64,000 nt of DNA from Bin75 sp965212135 (lineage in GTDB: Bacteria; Nitrospirota; Nitrospiria; Nitrospirales; UBA8639): NCBI GenBank assembly GCA_965212135.1, contig OZ243044.1, forward strand, positions 1,116,001 through 1,180,000, written 5' to 3'. The notes under the pieces were generated by a model. The model was not told the origin of the DNA. It searched no databases and saw only the letters and a program-made list of their open reading frames with translations. Position 1 is the stretch's first letter. Each line of letters begins with the position of its first letter. The translations under genes were made by a program, and so were the position numbers. Shown in pieces: positions 23,902-32,211 of the stretch.

Positions 23902-24705
23902 CTATTGCCCGTGACGTTCCAAGCGTTCCTCCAGGCGTCGCAAGGTTTTCCGGATTGCGCGAAGGTCATGCACGATGGCTTCGTGCGAGACGGGTTGATC
24001 CAACGCTTGCAGGCGTTCCGCCTTGGCTTCGTCTAAGTTATTGATCACCACCGCGATAAAAAGATTGATGACGACAAACGTGCCGAGCACCACGAAGCTG
24101 ACAAAATACATCCAGGCCAGCGGATGCCATTCCATGGCGGCATACATAATATCCGTCCAATCTTCCAACGTCACAATCCGAAACAATGACAACAGGGCAA
24201 TGCCCAAATGTCGCCAATGCGTGGGGTCATGATCGTGAAACAGGTGGTAGCCGGCAATCGCGTAAATATAAAAGATGATGCTCATCAAGAGCAGCACATG
24301 CCCCATACTCGGGATGGAGCGCACGAGCGTGGACACGATCAGCCGCAGTTCAGGCATGGCGGAAACCAGCCGAAGGACGCGCAATAACCGCACGAGTCTG
24401 GCAATCATGGCATAGTCGCCGCTCGCGGGAATGAGCGAACACACAATCACCGAAAAATCAAAGACGTTCCAGCCGTCCCGAAAATACCGGTCAACCGTCG
24501 GCGCCACCGCCAGCATTTTGAACACGGCCTCAAGAATGAACAGGGCCAGGACGACGTGATTCCCCAGGCGCATCCATTCGCCGTAGCGTCCCACCAGAGC
24601 GGGGAAGGTCTCCAGACCCAGCAAGACGCCATTCCCGACAATCAGCGCGATGACGCCATATTCAAAACCGGGCGCACCAACCAGTCGTTGCGCAAACAGC
24701 TTCAT
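23902..24705 (-). CDS. Bacterial voltage-gated cation channel (NaChBac/Cav-like)
   Basis: A 267-residue single-repeat six-helix channel. Helix S4 is seen as RLVRLLRVLRLV with arginines every third residue, the pore helix and filter as IVTLEDWTDIMY, and S6 as VVLGTFVVINLFIAVVINN. A C-terminal coiled coil (AIRKTLRRLEERLERHGQ) would hold the tetramer. The filter TLEDWTD has acidic residues at positions 3, 4 and 7, closer to the calcium-selective engineered filter TLDDWSD than to the sodium filter TLESWSM. The start at MKLFAQR overlaps the ftcD stop in an ATGA, so expression is coupled to ftcD. Confidence 0.85.
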   Translation of the reverse strand: MKLFAQRLVGAPGFEYGVIALIVGNGVLLGLETFPALVGRYGEWMRLGNHVVLALFILEAVFKMLAVAPTVDRYFRDGWNVFDFSVIVCSLIPASGDYAMIARLVRLLRVLRLVSAMPELRLIVSTLVRSIPSMGHVLLLMSIIFYIYAIAGYHLFHDHDPTHWRHLGIALLSLFRIVTLEDWTDIMYAAMEWHPLAWMYFVSFVVLGTFVVINLFIAVVINNLDEAKAERLQALDQPVSHEAIVHDLRAIRKTLRRLEERLERHGQ

Positions 24706-25616
24706 CCTGCCAGCCCGCACTGTCTGATCCGATTCTCCACAACGCGATCGCGCGCCAGGGAGTCGCACTGCAGATCATGCCCCTCGGCCTGCGCAAAAGC
24801 CTCCTGCGGAATCAGCCCCACCACCTCGCTTGTCTCCACGGCGACCCCCTTGCGGGCCGCCTCGCGTTTCACGGCTTCAAAGGCCGCGTGAATGGGAGTG
24901 CGGTGATAGTTGGTGAGATTCATGGAAACCTGCACGACGCCCCGGCTCTTCAACGCCAGCCCGATGGCCTTGACTCCCGGCAGTCCCCCATGAGCGGCAC
25001 GAATCGTCCCGGCGATAGCCTTCGCAAGGGACACATCGTCGCTCCGCAGAAACACGTTGTAGGCAATAAGCGGGAAACGCGCCCCAACGACGGTCACGCC
25101 GGCCGTGGGGTGCGGGCGCGCGGGACCGAAATCCGGGGCCCACGCCGGATCGGTGGCCATTCGTTTTTCCAGAGCCTCGCACCCGCCTTTCCGAATCTGC
25201 TCCAACCGCTTTCTGAACGGCCGGGCACAGGCTTCGTCATAAAGAAACACCGGAATCCGCAGCTCCCGGCCAATGCGAGCGCCCACCCGTCGGGCGAGGT
25301 CAACGCATTGATCCATGGTCGCGCCCCGGAGGGGAATAAACGGCAAGACATCGGTCGCGCCGATCCGAGGGTGCTGCCCCGCGTGCCGCTTCAGATTGAT
25401 GCACGCCAACGCCCTGGCCGCCACCGCAAACGCGGCTTCGGCCATTGAGGCGGCGGAACCGGCAATGGTGAGGACGCACCGGTGATGATCCGCGTCCTGA
25501 TGCCGGTCCAGCAGGGCCACCCCCCGGACAGCGGCCAGAGCGGTGATGAGTTGCGCGATCACATTCCGGTCACGCCCTTCGCTGAAATTGGGAACACATT
25601 CGACAAGGCCGATCAT
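24702..25616 (-). CDS. ftcD: Glutamate formimidoyltransferase-like protein
   Basis: The 304-residue sequence matches the formiminotransferase N-terminal and C-terminal subdomains: VECVPNFSEGRD at the start, LLDRHQDADHHRCVLTIAG, HAGQHPRIGATDVLPFIPL, PVFLYDEA, and VSMNLTNYHRTPIHAAFE near the end. The enzyme transfers the formimino group between tetrahydrofolate and glutamate in one-carbon or histidine metabolism. There is no fused cyclodeaminase and no hut gene nearby, so in this organism it may serve folate interconversion. It is the first gene of a coupled pair with the channel. Confidence 0.88.
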   Translation of the reverse strand: MIGLVECVPNFSEGRDRNVIAQLITALAAVRGVALLDRHQDADHHRCVLTIAGSAASMAEAAFAVAARALACINLKRHAGQHPRIGATDVLPFIPLRGATMDQCVDLARRVGARIGRELRIPVFLYDEACARPFRKRLEQIRKGGCEALEKRMATDPAWAPDFGPARPHPTAGVTVVGARFPLIAYNVFLRSDDVSLAKAIAGTIRAAHGGLPGVKAIGLALKSRGVVQVSMNLTNYHRTPIHAAFEAVKREAARKGVAVETSEVVGLIPQEAFAQAEGHDLQCDSLARDRVVENRIRQCGLAG

Positions 25617-25665
25617 ACCACCGCCGACAAAATTGTTGTGCAGTCTATACTCAACCCGCGCTTTC

Positions 25666-25692
25666 TTGACAACCTCAAAAGAGGCATATTAG
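25666..25692 (+). promoter_or_regulatory. Candidate promoter of the DsrE-family/tusA pair
   Basis: A consensus TTGACA (25666-25671) is followed 15 bp later by TATTAG (25687-25692), about 80 bp before the DsrE-family start. The spacing is short, so the assignment is tentative. Confidence 0.35.
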
Positions 25693-25774
25693 AGTCAACA
25701 CGACGGAGAGAGACGCCGGGAACAGGCGCCGCTCCTTTTTGCGCTCCCGACGAAACGACGAGAAAGGCAATCCC

Positions 25775-26305
25775 ATGAACAGCACTCAAGTCGAACCAGC
25801 CACAACACTTGCCGAGCTTCAGACATCCAAACCGGAACGGGTGACCATTGTGCTCTTAAGCGGAGAGATGGACAAAGCCATGGCCGCGTTGATCATTGCC
25901 ACCGGGGCCGCGGCCATGGGCATGCACGTGACCATGTTCTTCACCTTCTGGGGCCTGAACGTGATTCGGAAACCGGGCGCCTCAAGTGCGGCAAAAGACG
26001 TGCTGCGCAAAGCGTTTGGCTGGCTCAACAAAGGCGGGGCCGATCGTCTTCCCATTTCCAGATTCAACTTTGGCGGGCTGGGCGCCACGATGATGAACAA
26101 GGTCATGCGGGACAACCGGATGCCGGCCGTGCCCGAACTGATAGAAACCGCACAGGACCTCGGCGTCACCCTGATCGCCTGCACCACCACGCTGGGCCTG
26201 CTGGGTATTTCAAAAGACACGCTGATTGACGGCGTTGACCAGCTCGCCGGCGTATCCACCTACCTCGCGGCGGCCAAAGACGGTTCCGTGAATTTATTTA
26301 TTTGA
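25775..26305 (+). CDS. DsrE/DsrF/DrsH-like (DsrE2) sulfur-relay protein
   Basis: The 176-residue protein is a DsrE2-family member: VTIVLLSGEMDKAMAALIIA, then GMHVTMFFTFWGLNVIRK, MMNKVMRDNRMP, and a late segment VTLIACTTTLGLLGI with the cysteine expected to carry persulfide. The two hydrophobic stretches can make such proteins membrane-associated. It starts at ATG 25775 behind AAAGG. A tusA-like gene follows 26 bp later. DsrE2-TusA pairs move sulfane sulfur in the cytoplasm of sulfur-metabolising bacteria; its partner pathway here is unknown. Confidence 0.85.
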   Translation: MNSTQVEPATTLAELQTSKPERVTIVLLSGEMDKAMAALIIATGAAAMGMHVTMFFTFWGLNVIRKPGASSAAKDVLRKAFGWLNKGGADRLPISRFNFGGLGATMMNKVMRDNRMPAVPELIETAQDLGVTLIACTTTLGLLGISKDTLIDGVDQLAGVSTYLAAAKDGSVNLFI

Positions 26306-26331
26306 CCAACGTGGAACAGGAGTCGCGTTCG

Positions 26332-26577
26332 ATGATCGAATCCGATGTCACCCTCGACACCTTGGGGTACTTCTGCCCCATGCCCATCATTCTCACCTCA
26401 AAAAAAATCAAGGAACTGACGACGGGCCAGGTCCTGCAAGTCGTGTCGGACGACGAAGGCATTAAAAAAGACATGCCCGCCTGGTGCGAAACCACCGGCC
26501 ACGAATGGGTCGGCCTTGAAGAAGAAGCCTCGGACCCCAAACGGGTGTACAAGGCGTTTGTGAAGAAGACCGGGTAG
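26332..26577 (+). CDS. tusA: TusA-family sulfur carrier protein
   Basis: An 81-residue protein with the TusA core: LDTLGYFCPMPIILTSKKIKEL is the conserved Cys-Pro-x-Pro motif and following helix, then GQVLQVVSDDEGIKKDMPAWCE and a C-terminal VYKAFVKK strand. The ATG at 26332 has AGGAG nine bases upstream, so the ten preceding in-frame residues are not part of the protein. It would accept sulfur on the CPMP cysteine from the DsrE-family neighbour or a rhodanese. Confidence 0.88.
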   Translation: MIESDVTLDTLGYFCPMPIILTSKKIKELTTGQVLQVVSDDEGIKKDMPAWCETTGHEWVGLEEEASDPKRVYKAFVKKTG

Positions 26578-26648
26578 CGGGTGTGATGATGGTCTTCTTC
26601 TGCGGCCATTTTGTCATGATCGTTCAATCTTCCTAGCGATGTCTGTCC

Positions 26649-26852
26649 ATGAACTATACAGCTATTGTGGAACGCTGTCATGAAACCGGCCTGTACGTGG
26701 GGTATATCCCTGGCCTTGCGGGAGCGCATTCTCAAGGCAAGACGTTGGATGAGTTAAGCCAAAATCTGCGGGAAGTTACCGCAATGCTGTTGGAAGACGG
26801 CCCCCCCTCCCCGGAAACCGAATTTGTCGGCACACAACAAATCGTTGTGTGA
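26649..26852 (+). CDS. HicB-like antitoxin
   Basis: A 67-residue HicB-type protein: NYTAIVERCHETGLYVGYIPGLAGAHSQGKT followed by LDELSQNLREVTAMLLEDG is the partial RNase-H-like fold of this family. It lacks a DNA-binding tail. The paired hicA starts four bases after its stop but is truncated, so this antitoxin may now be an orphan. Confidence 0.8.
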   Translation: MNYTAIVERCHETGLYVGYIPGLAGAHSQGKTLDELSQNLREVTAMLLEDGPPSPETEFVGTQQIVV

Positions 26853-26855
26853 CAC

Positions 26856-27083
26856 ATGCCGAACGTCCCCGTCCTCAAACCACGGGAAGTCATCCGTGTG
26901 CTTGAAACGATAGGGTTCAGGGAAGTAAGGCAACAAGGCTCCCATAAGCAGTTTCGTCACTTATTTCTTCTGTTGCCGCCGGAGGGCCGTCAGGGGCCGA
27001 TGACAACCGGCACGGTTTTGCTCAATACCGTGGCCGTGATGCGCCGCTTCTCGGCGCGCGCCGGCTTGAAATTGACCGCGTAA
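26856..27083 (+). pseudogene. hicA toxin gene truncated by an island junction
   Basis: The first 35 residues (VLKPREVIRVLETIGFREV, then QQGSHKQFRH) match HicA up to the central G-S-H-x-x-F-x-H motif that includes the catalytic histidine. The second half expected after FRH (a basic dsRBD-like strand-helix) is replaced from about base 26961 by unrelated sequence that is antisense to the end of the neighbouring glycosyltransferase gene. The fusion runs on to 27083. It is probably inactive. Confidence 0.75.
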
Positions 27084-28591
27084 TAGAGGATCTGGCTGTC
27101 GCTCAATGACCAGAAACGGCCGCGATGGTCAGGCTGGCCGGGGTCCATTCCATCTTTTTGGTTCCATTGCAAACCGTTGTAGGACCACGCGCCGATGGTC
27201 TGCACCGTGGCGGAATACACCAGCAGCACAACCAGCAGGGCGCGCGCCCAGCGCATGGCGAAGGCCTTGTCAAGGACGGGAATCAGCGACAGCGCAAGAA
27301 AGACGCCGGCGTCAACGATGGGGCGTGGCCCGTAAGCCGCACCGCCCCACCAGTCAAACCATTTGGCGGCGGTGATCAACATCGCCACGGCGGCTATTTG
27401 CAACGGGATGAGCGGAGCAAGCCCGGCAAGCGATGAAAACTTGCGCGGTTCTTTCCACAGCATCCGCCACTGCATCACCACACCGGCAAAACCGAGCAGC
27501 AGCAACGGCGAGTAAAAAAGCAGTCCGCGCGAAGGGCTGAACAACAGGCCGCCGAGGCCGTGTACCACCGGGGTTCGCCACATTCCCCCCGGTTCGCCGC
27601 TTTTCGCCGCCAGGGATTCCGCCGCAACGCCCTGCGCGAAGGTGAAGGGGCTGCCGAAGTAGTAGTCGTTATACAAATACACGGCGGCGGCAAACGGCAA
27701 TGCGCCGAGCACATATTTGAGCGCGTCGCGCCGTGCCACGACCACAAAATACAAGCCCACGCAGAGCGCGGCAAAGACCCCTGTCGGACGACACAACACC
27801 GCCATTCCCAGCGCCGCGCCGCAATACAACGAAAAGTTTTTGCGCTCCGCCGAACCGAACAGAAACCAGGCGCCGAGGGCCAGAAAGAACAGGTGCGGGG
27901 TCTGCTGCCACAACCCCTGACTGCTGATACTCCACGCGCAACTGCCAAGCCCGAATGCCAGCGCGCCGAAAAGCGCCAACCCGGGGGACACGAAGCGGCG
28001 CAGCGACAGAAAAATCAACACGCTTGCCAACGCGACCAGCGCCGCGGCCAGCAGTTTCGCGCCGTGCCACCACAGGTAATGATTGGCGGCGACGTCGCCA
28101 AACAGATTGAGCAGCGCGTAGAACGGCAGCGCGGTCAACGCGGCGCCGGCGCCGAACACGCTCACATAGTGGCCGGGGCGCCGGCTTTCAACCAGGTAAT
28201 ACGGCGGGTGTGGTTTTATTTTGCCGCTTTCATACAACGCGGTGGTCTCCGGGTCCCAGCGGTGGATTCGCGCCCACTTGCCCTCCGCGCCCGGCTCTTG
28301 CAACACCCAGAAAAACTCCTGGGGCGCCTGCTTCGGGGTTACGGCGAACGAGTGATTCTTCAGCAGGTTGACGCTGATGATCATGTTTGATTTCTGATCG
28401 TTCCCGTAAAAAGGGTCGCCGTTGATCGTGTACGCGCCGAAACAAACGAGGAACAACCACACCGGCCACGTTGCCGGCTTCAGGAAAAAATCGGCGACGC
28501 GCCGGAAAGCGGCGGGGTTGACCGTGGTTCGGGCCGCGGTTTGAGCCGCGCTTTTGCGATTTTTTCGGAGACTGGATTTTGGTTTTGCCAT
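26990..28591 (-). CDS. Multi-helix GT-C type membrane glycosyltransferase-like protein
   Basis: The 533-residue protein has a basic leader (MAKPKSSLRKNRKSA) like the other island enzymes, about ten hydrophobic helices and an outer loop with NGDPFYGNDQKSNMI after the first helix, where GT-C enzymes keep their acidic residues. A large loop of about 80 residues follows (WDPETTALYESGKIKPHPPYYL), typical of uncharacterised GT39-like proteins of lipid or protein glycosylation. Family membership is by architecture rather than a strong motif. It stands alone between hicA and the lipoprotein gene, away from the main island. Confidence 0.6.
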   Translation of the reverse strand: MAKPKSSLRKNRKSAAQTAARTTVNPAAFRRVADFFLKPATWPVWLFLVCFGAYTINGDPFYGNDQKSNMIISVNLLKNHSFAVTPKQAPQEFFWVLQEPGAEGKWARIHRWDPETTALYESGKIKPHPPYYLVESRRPGHYVSVFGAGAALTALPFYALLNLFGDVAANHYLWWHGAKLLAAALVALASVLIFLSLRRFVSPGLALFGALAFGLGSCAWSISSQGLWQQTPHLFFLALGAWFLFGSAERKNFSLYCGAALGMAVLCRPTGVFAALCVGLYFVVVARRDALKYVLGALPFAAAVYLYNDYYFGSPFTFAQGVAAESLAAKSGEPGGMWRTPVVHGLGGLLFSPSRGLLFYSPLLLLGFAGVVMQWRMLWKEPRKFSSLAGLAPLIPLQIAAVAMLITAAKWFDWWGGAAYGPRPIVDAGVFLALSLIPVLDKAFAMRWARALLVVLLVYSATVQTIGAWSYNGLQWNQKDGMDPGQPDHRGRFWSLSDSQILYYAVNFKPARAEKRRITATVLSKTVPVVIGP

Positions 28592-28623
28592 GCCGGCCCC
28601 GTCAGAGAATCAGCGGATCGGTT

Positions 28624-29106
28624 TTACGGTGATCCGATTAGACATTCGCGCGTAAAATCTCCATCACCTTCACTGCCGTAATTGAGGCGGCCTTTGTCGT
28701 CAAAGGTTGTGTGTGTCAGCGAGACCGCACCACGGGACGGCCCGAGAAGCTGCAACACCAACGCCTGGCCGTCGCCGAACCGGCCCATGTAGAAGCTTTC
28801 GCCGGGGATGCCGTCGGCGTGAACGATCACCGTTTCTTCGTTGAACCCGGACTGAACGGCAAGCGAACCTGGTGCATGTCGGTACACGCGCACGCAGCAC
28901 TTCTCACCGGTGAATTTGAATCCCGTCCAGTAGTTGTCGGGGTCGGGGATTAACACTTTGCCCTCATAGTCGCCTTCGGCAGCCGTCTCGTTTTCTCCCG
29001 CCGCATGGGCATTCAGGGCATATTCGGCACACGCCGTCAAACACAGGAACGCCATCACGCCACACAAGGGAATGCCACGTTGTTTCAAGTGCATCGAGCG
29101 CGTCAT
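28624..29106 (-). CDS. Small secreted lipoprotein of unknown function
   Basis: From ATG 29106 the product has about 160 residues, a basic n-region (HLKQRG), a hydrophobic core and a lipobox-like LTAC at about residues 22-25, so it is probably a lipoprotein. The mature part contains a paired cysteine (EKCCVRVYRH) and a cysteine near the C-terminus (FTRECLIG), which could form disulfides. I recognise no family. The start is uncertain: a TTG at 29133 directly after nuoN, ATG 29106 and ATG 29094 are all in frame and none has a clear Shine-Dalgarno. Confidence 0.55.
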   Translation of the reverse strand: MTRSMHLKQRGIPLCGVMAFLCLTACAEYALNAHAAGENETAAEGDYEGKVLIPDPDNYWTGFKFTGEKCCVRVYRHAPGSLAVQSGFNEETVIVHADGIPGESFYMGRFGDGQALVLQLLGPSRGAVSLTHTTFDDKGRLNYGSEGDGDFTRECLIGSP

Positions 29107-29133
29107 CATGAAGACAGGGCGGGTCTGGCGCAA

Positions 29134-30609
29134 TCAACCGCCGACAGGCACCGTCGGCGCAACCGTATTTGAGAACATCAGCGTGGCGTCCACGGCCCAG
29201 TTGATGAAGGGGCCGGGATACAGGCCCAACAACAGCGTGCCGGCTATCCCAATCACAATGGCGGTTTTCAGGGGAGCCGAGACGGTCAGCGGCGCGGGGT
29301 CGGCGGGTTCGTTGATATACATTTTCTTGACCACGATCAGGTAGTAGTACATGGAGATGACGATGTTGATCAGTCCGACGATCAACAATGTATAAAGCTC
29401 CTGCTCAATCGCCGCGACAAAGATATAGAGTTTTCCGATAAAGCCCGCGAGCGGCGGCACCCCGGCCAGCGACAACAGAAAGAGCAGCATGGCGGCGGCC
29501 AGGAACGGGGAGCGGCGGTTCAGTCCGTTGTAATCTTCAATCTCGTCGCTCTTGATCAGATTGCTCACGCCGATGACGACGGCAAAGGCCCCCAGGTTGG
29601 CGAACAGGTACGTGAGCAAATAGAAGAGAATGGCGTCCGTACCGTGTTTGGTGCCGGCGGCCAGCCCAATCATGACGTTGCCGATTTGGGCAATCCCGGA
29701 ATACGCGAGCAGCCGTTTAATGTTTTTCTGGGCGATGGCCACGATGTTGCCGTAGGTCATGGACAGGATGGAGGCCACGACGAACAGGAGGACCCACATC
29801 GGCTTGAAGGTGACGAGGGCGACGTAGAACATGCGAATCAGTATCGCCATGGCCGCGCCTTTCGGCGCGATGGACAGGAAGGCGGTGACGGGCGTGGGCG
29901 CGCCCTGATAGGTGTCGGGAATCCAGGAGTGAAAAGGGACGGCGCCGATTTTAAAACCCAGGGCGGCAAAGATCAGGAGGAAACCGATGGCCAGGCCGTA
30001 GCTCCCCGGCGTCGCGGTCATTTCGGAAAATACCAGCGTGCCGGTCTCGCCATAGACGAGACTGATGCCATAGGCCAGCAACCCCGCGACGAACACGCCC
30101 AGAATGAAAAACTTCAGCCCCGCTTCGCCGGATTTCCGATCTTCCCGCAGATAGGCCACCAGGACGTAAAACCCAAAGGTGGAAAATTCCAACGTGACGA
30201 AGACCGAAAGCAGGTCTTGCGCCGACGCCATGAACATCATGCCCAGCGCCGACATCATGACCAGGAAATAATATTCGCCTTTGAAAAACCTGAATGACCG
30301 CACGTAATCTATCGAGATGAGCAACACCAGCGCCGTGGCGATCAAGACGAAAATCTTGAAGAAAATCGCGACCCCGTCCAGAACAAACGTGTCGTGAAAC
30401 AGCGCGCCATGGACTCCCGCGTAATCAAACCAGATGAGCGTCATGAGTGTGGCGACGACGCCCCCCACGCTCATGTAGGCCAGCCGTTCGTGAGCGGTCC
30501 GTTTCCATATCACGTCAACGGCCAACACCACGCACAACCAAATGGTGAGGAAAATCTCCGGCGCCAGAAGCAGCAGATCCGAGCCTGACAAGATGAGATC
30601 AAACGTCAT
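29134..30609 (-). CDS. nuoN: Complex I subunit NuoN
   Basis: The 491-residue protein is a 14-helix antiporter-like subunit. Visible marks are FVTLEFSTFGFYVLVAYLRED (the TM5 glutamate), GFKIGAVPFHSWIPDTYQGAPTPVTAFLSIAPKGAA (the TM7 and TM8 lysine region, read here in its NuoN form) and NIKRLLAYSGIAQIGNVMIG. NuoN sits next to NuoK/J in the membrane arm and moves protons. It is the last gene of the operon, 6 bp after the second nuoM, and is followed directly by the lipoprotein gene. Confidence 0.93.
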   Translation of the reverse strand: MTFDLILSGSDLLLLAPEIFLTIWLCVVLAVDVIWKRTAHERLAYMSVGGVVATLMTLIWFDYAGVHGALFHDTFVLDGVAIFFKIFVLIATALVLLISIDYVRSFRFFKGEYYFLVMMSALGMMFMASAQDLLSVFVTLEFSTFGFYVLVAYLREDRKSGEAGLKFFILGVFVAGLLAYGISLVYGETGTLVFSEMTATPGSYGLAIGFLLIFAALGFKIGAVPFHSWIPDTYQGAPTPVTAFLSIAPKGAAMAILIRMFYVALVTFKPMWVLLFVVASILSMTYGNIVAIAQKNIKRLLAYSGIAQIGNVMIGLAAGTKHGTDAILFYLLTYLFANLGAFAVVIGVSNLIKSDEIEDYNGLNRRSPFLAAAMLLFLLSLAGVPPLAGFIGKLYIFVAAIEQELYTLLIVGLINIVISMYYYLIVVKKMYINEPADPAPLTVSAPLKTAIVIGIAGTLLLGLYPGPFINWAVDATLMFSNTVAPTVPVGG

Positions 30610-30615
30610 GACGGT

Positions 30616-32211
30616 TTATGGCAAGAACCCCGTGGCGTTGTGGGTCAGCAACGGCGTCGCCTGATGAATACGATCCAGCATCGGAACAACCGTTGATCGC
30701 ACAAGGTTATAAAAGTGCATGGGGAAAATCCCGAAGAAGATACTGCAGCCGATCATCACGAGCAGAGGCAGGCGATCCACCCATCGCGACGTGTCGCGGG
30801 TGTGCGCATAGGCAGGGGACAGTTGTCCATAAAACAGCCCGCGCATCATTTTGAAGAGATACGCCATCGTCAACACGATTCCCAGCACCGCGACCACGAC
30901 TTGAAAAGGATATGCTTTCCACGCCCCCACGATAATCATGATTTCCGCAATAAAATTCACGGTTCCCGGCATGCCGACCGACGCCATACAGGCAATGAGA
31001 AACGCCCCGGCCACAAAGGGCATGGTCTTGACCAATCCTCCCAGGGACGGAATATCCCGCATGTGGGTTTGGTCATACACCCATCCCGCCATGGCGAAGA
31101 GCATACCCGTCGCCAGGGCGTGCGCGAACATGTAGATCACCGCCCCGGTCAGGCTGATGTAATCCAGGGCGGCCATGCCCAGGAACACGTAGCCCATGTG
31201 GCTGGAACTGGAATACCCGATGACGTACTTCGTGTCCCTGGCAAAATACGCGACAAGCCCGCCGTAGAGAATACTGAACACGCACAACACCGCCGCGATG
31301 GGCATCAGCTCCCGCGTGGCTTCCGGAAGGATTTCATACGCCACGCGAATAATGGAGAAATGGCCGAGTTTCATCAGCACCCCGGCATGCAGCATACTGG
31401 TCGCCGCCGGCGCCGCGGCATGGCCGACGGGGGACCATGAATGCAACGGCCAAATGGGCGCGATGGACGCAAAGCCGAAAAAGACCAATAACCAGATAAT
31501 CGTCGCCAGCGTTCCATCAAAATCGGCCACTTCCCGCAGCACGAGAATATCGAACGTCTGCACGGGTGAGAAATGATAAATCAGCAGAATCCCCATCAAC
31601 GCGCACACCGCCCCGGCGGAGAGGAACAGCGTCAACTTCATGGCGGCGTATTCTTTGCTGTTCGCCCCAAAGTTAAAAATGAACCCGACCGAATCGCGGA
31701 GCGTGCGGCCTTCGGGGTCGGTCATGCTCAAATACCCTTTGGTATGACTGCCCCAGATGCCCAGCAGCATATACATGGGCAACACGGACATTTCATAAAA
31801 GAAATAGAGGAAAAACAGATCCAGCGACATGAAGACGCCGATGGTCGCCGCCGCCAGAATCAACAGGAAGATGTAAAATTCTTTGGCGCGGTCGGTGATG
31901 TGCCATGAAATAAAGACCCCCGCAAACAGCAGAATGGCCGACGCGAAGACCAACGGGGTTCCAATGCCATCCACCCCAACGTGAAACGCGATGCCCAGTT
32001 CTTCAGACCAGACCCACCTGGTGATAAACTGAAAACCGCCCCGGTCGGGATCATAGGCCAGGAAGAGATAGAGAGACGCGAGCAACGCACTCCCGGCGGA
32101 GACCGCGGCCACCGCGCGCACCAGCAGCGACTCGCGATTCGGAACAAACAGCAACGCGAGCGCCCCCAGGAACGGGGCAAACAACGCAGCGAGCAAGGCA
32201 AACGCCCCCAT
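30616..32211 (-). CDS. nuoM: Complex I subunit NuoM, second divergent copy (NuoM2)
   Basis: This 531-residue antiporter-like subunit keeps the pumping residues: a TM5 glutamate in LFFLYFFYEMSVLPMYML and a TM7/8 lysine in SMLHAGVLMKLGHFS. The usual NuoM phrase PDAHTEAPTAGSVLLAGVLLK is changed to PVGHAAAPAATSMLHAGVLMK, which marks it as the second-type NuoM. Its start abuts the stop of the first nuoM. Complexes with two NuoM (2M complex I) are known from nitrite oxidisers and some other lineages, and are thought to pump more protons per electron pair or run in reverse at low energy. Confidence 0.88.
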   Translation of the reverse strand: MGAFALLAALFAPFLGALALLFVPNRESLLVRAVAAVSAGSALLASLYLFLAYDPDRGGFQFITRWVWSEELGIAFHVGVDGIGTPLVFASAILLFAGVFISWHITDRAKEFYIFLLILAAATIGVFMSLDLFFLYFFYEMSVLPMYMLLGIWGSHTKGYLSMTDPEGRTLRDSVGFIFNFGANSKEYAAMKLTLFLSAGAVCALMGILLIYHFSPVQTFDILVLREVADFDGTLATIIWLLVFFGFASIAPIWPLHSWSPVGHAAAPAATSMLHAGVLMKLGHFSIIRVAYEILPEATRELMPIAAVLCVFSILYGGLVAYFARDTKYVIGYSSSSHMGYVFLGMAALDYISLTGAVIYMFAHALATGMLFAMAGWVYDQTHMRDIPSLGGLVKTMPFVAGAFLIACMASVGMPGTVNFIAEIMIIVGAWKAYPFQVVVAVLGIVLTMAYLFKMMRGLFYGQLSPAYAHTRDTSRWVDRLPLLVMIGCSIFFGIFPMHFYNLVRSTVVPMLDRIHQATPLLTHNATGFLP

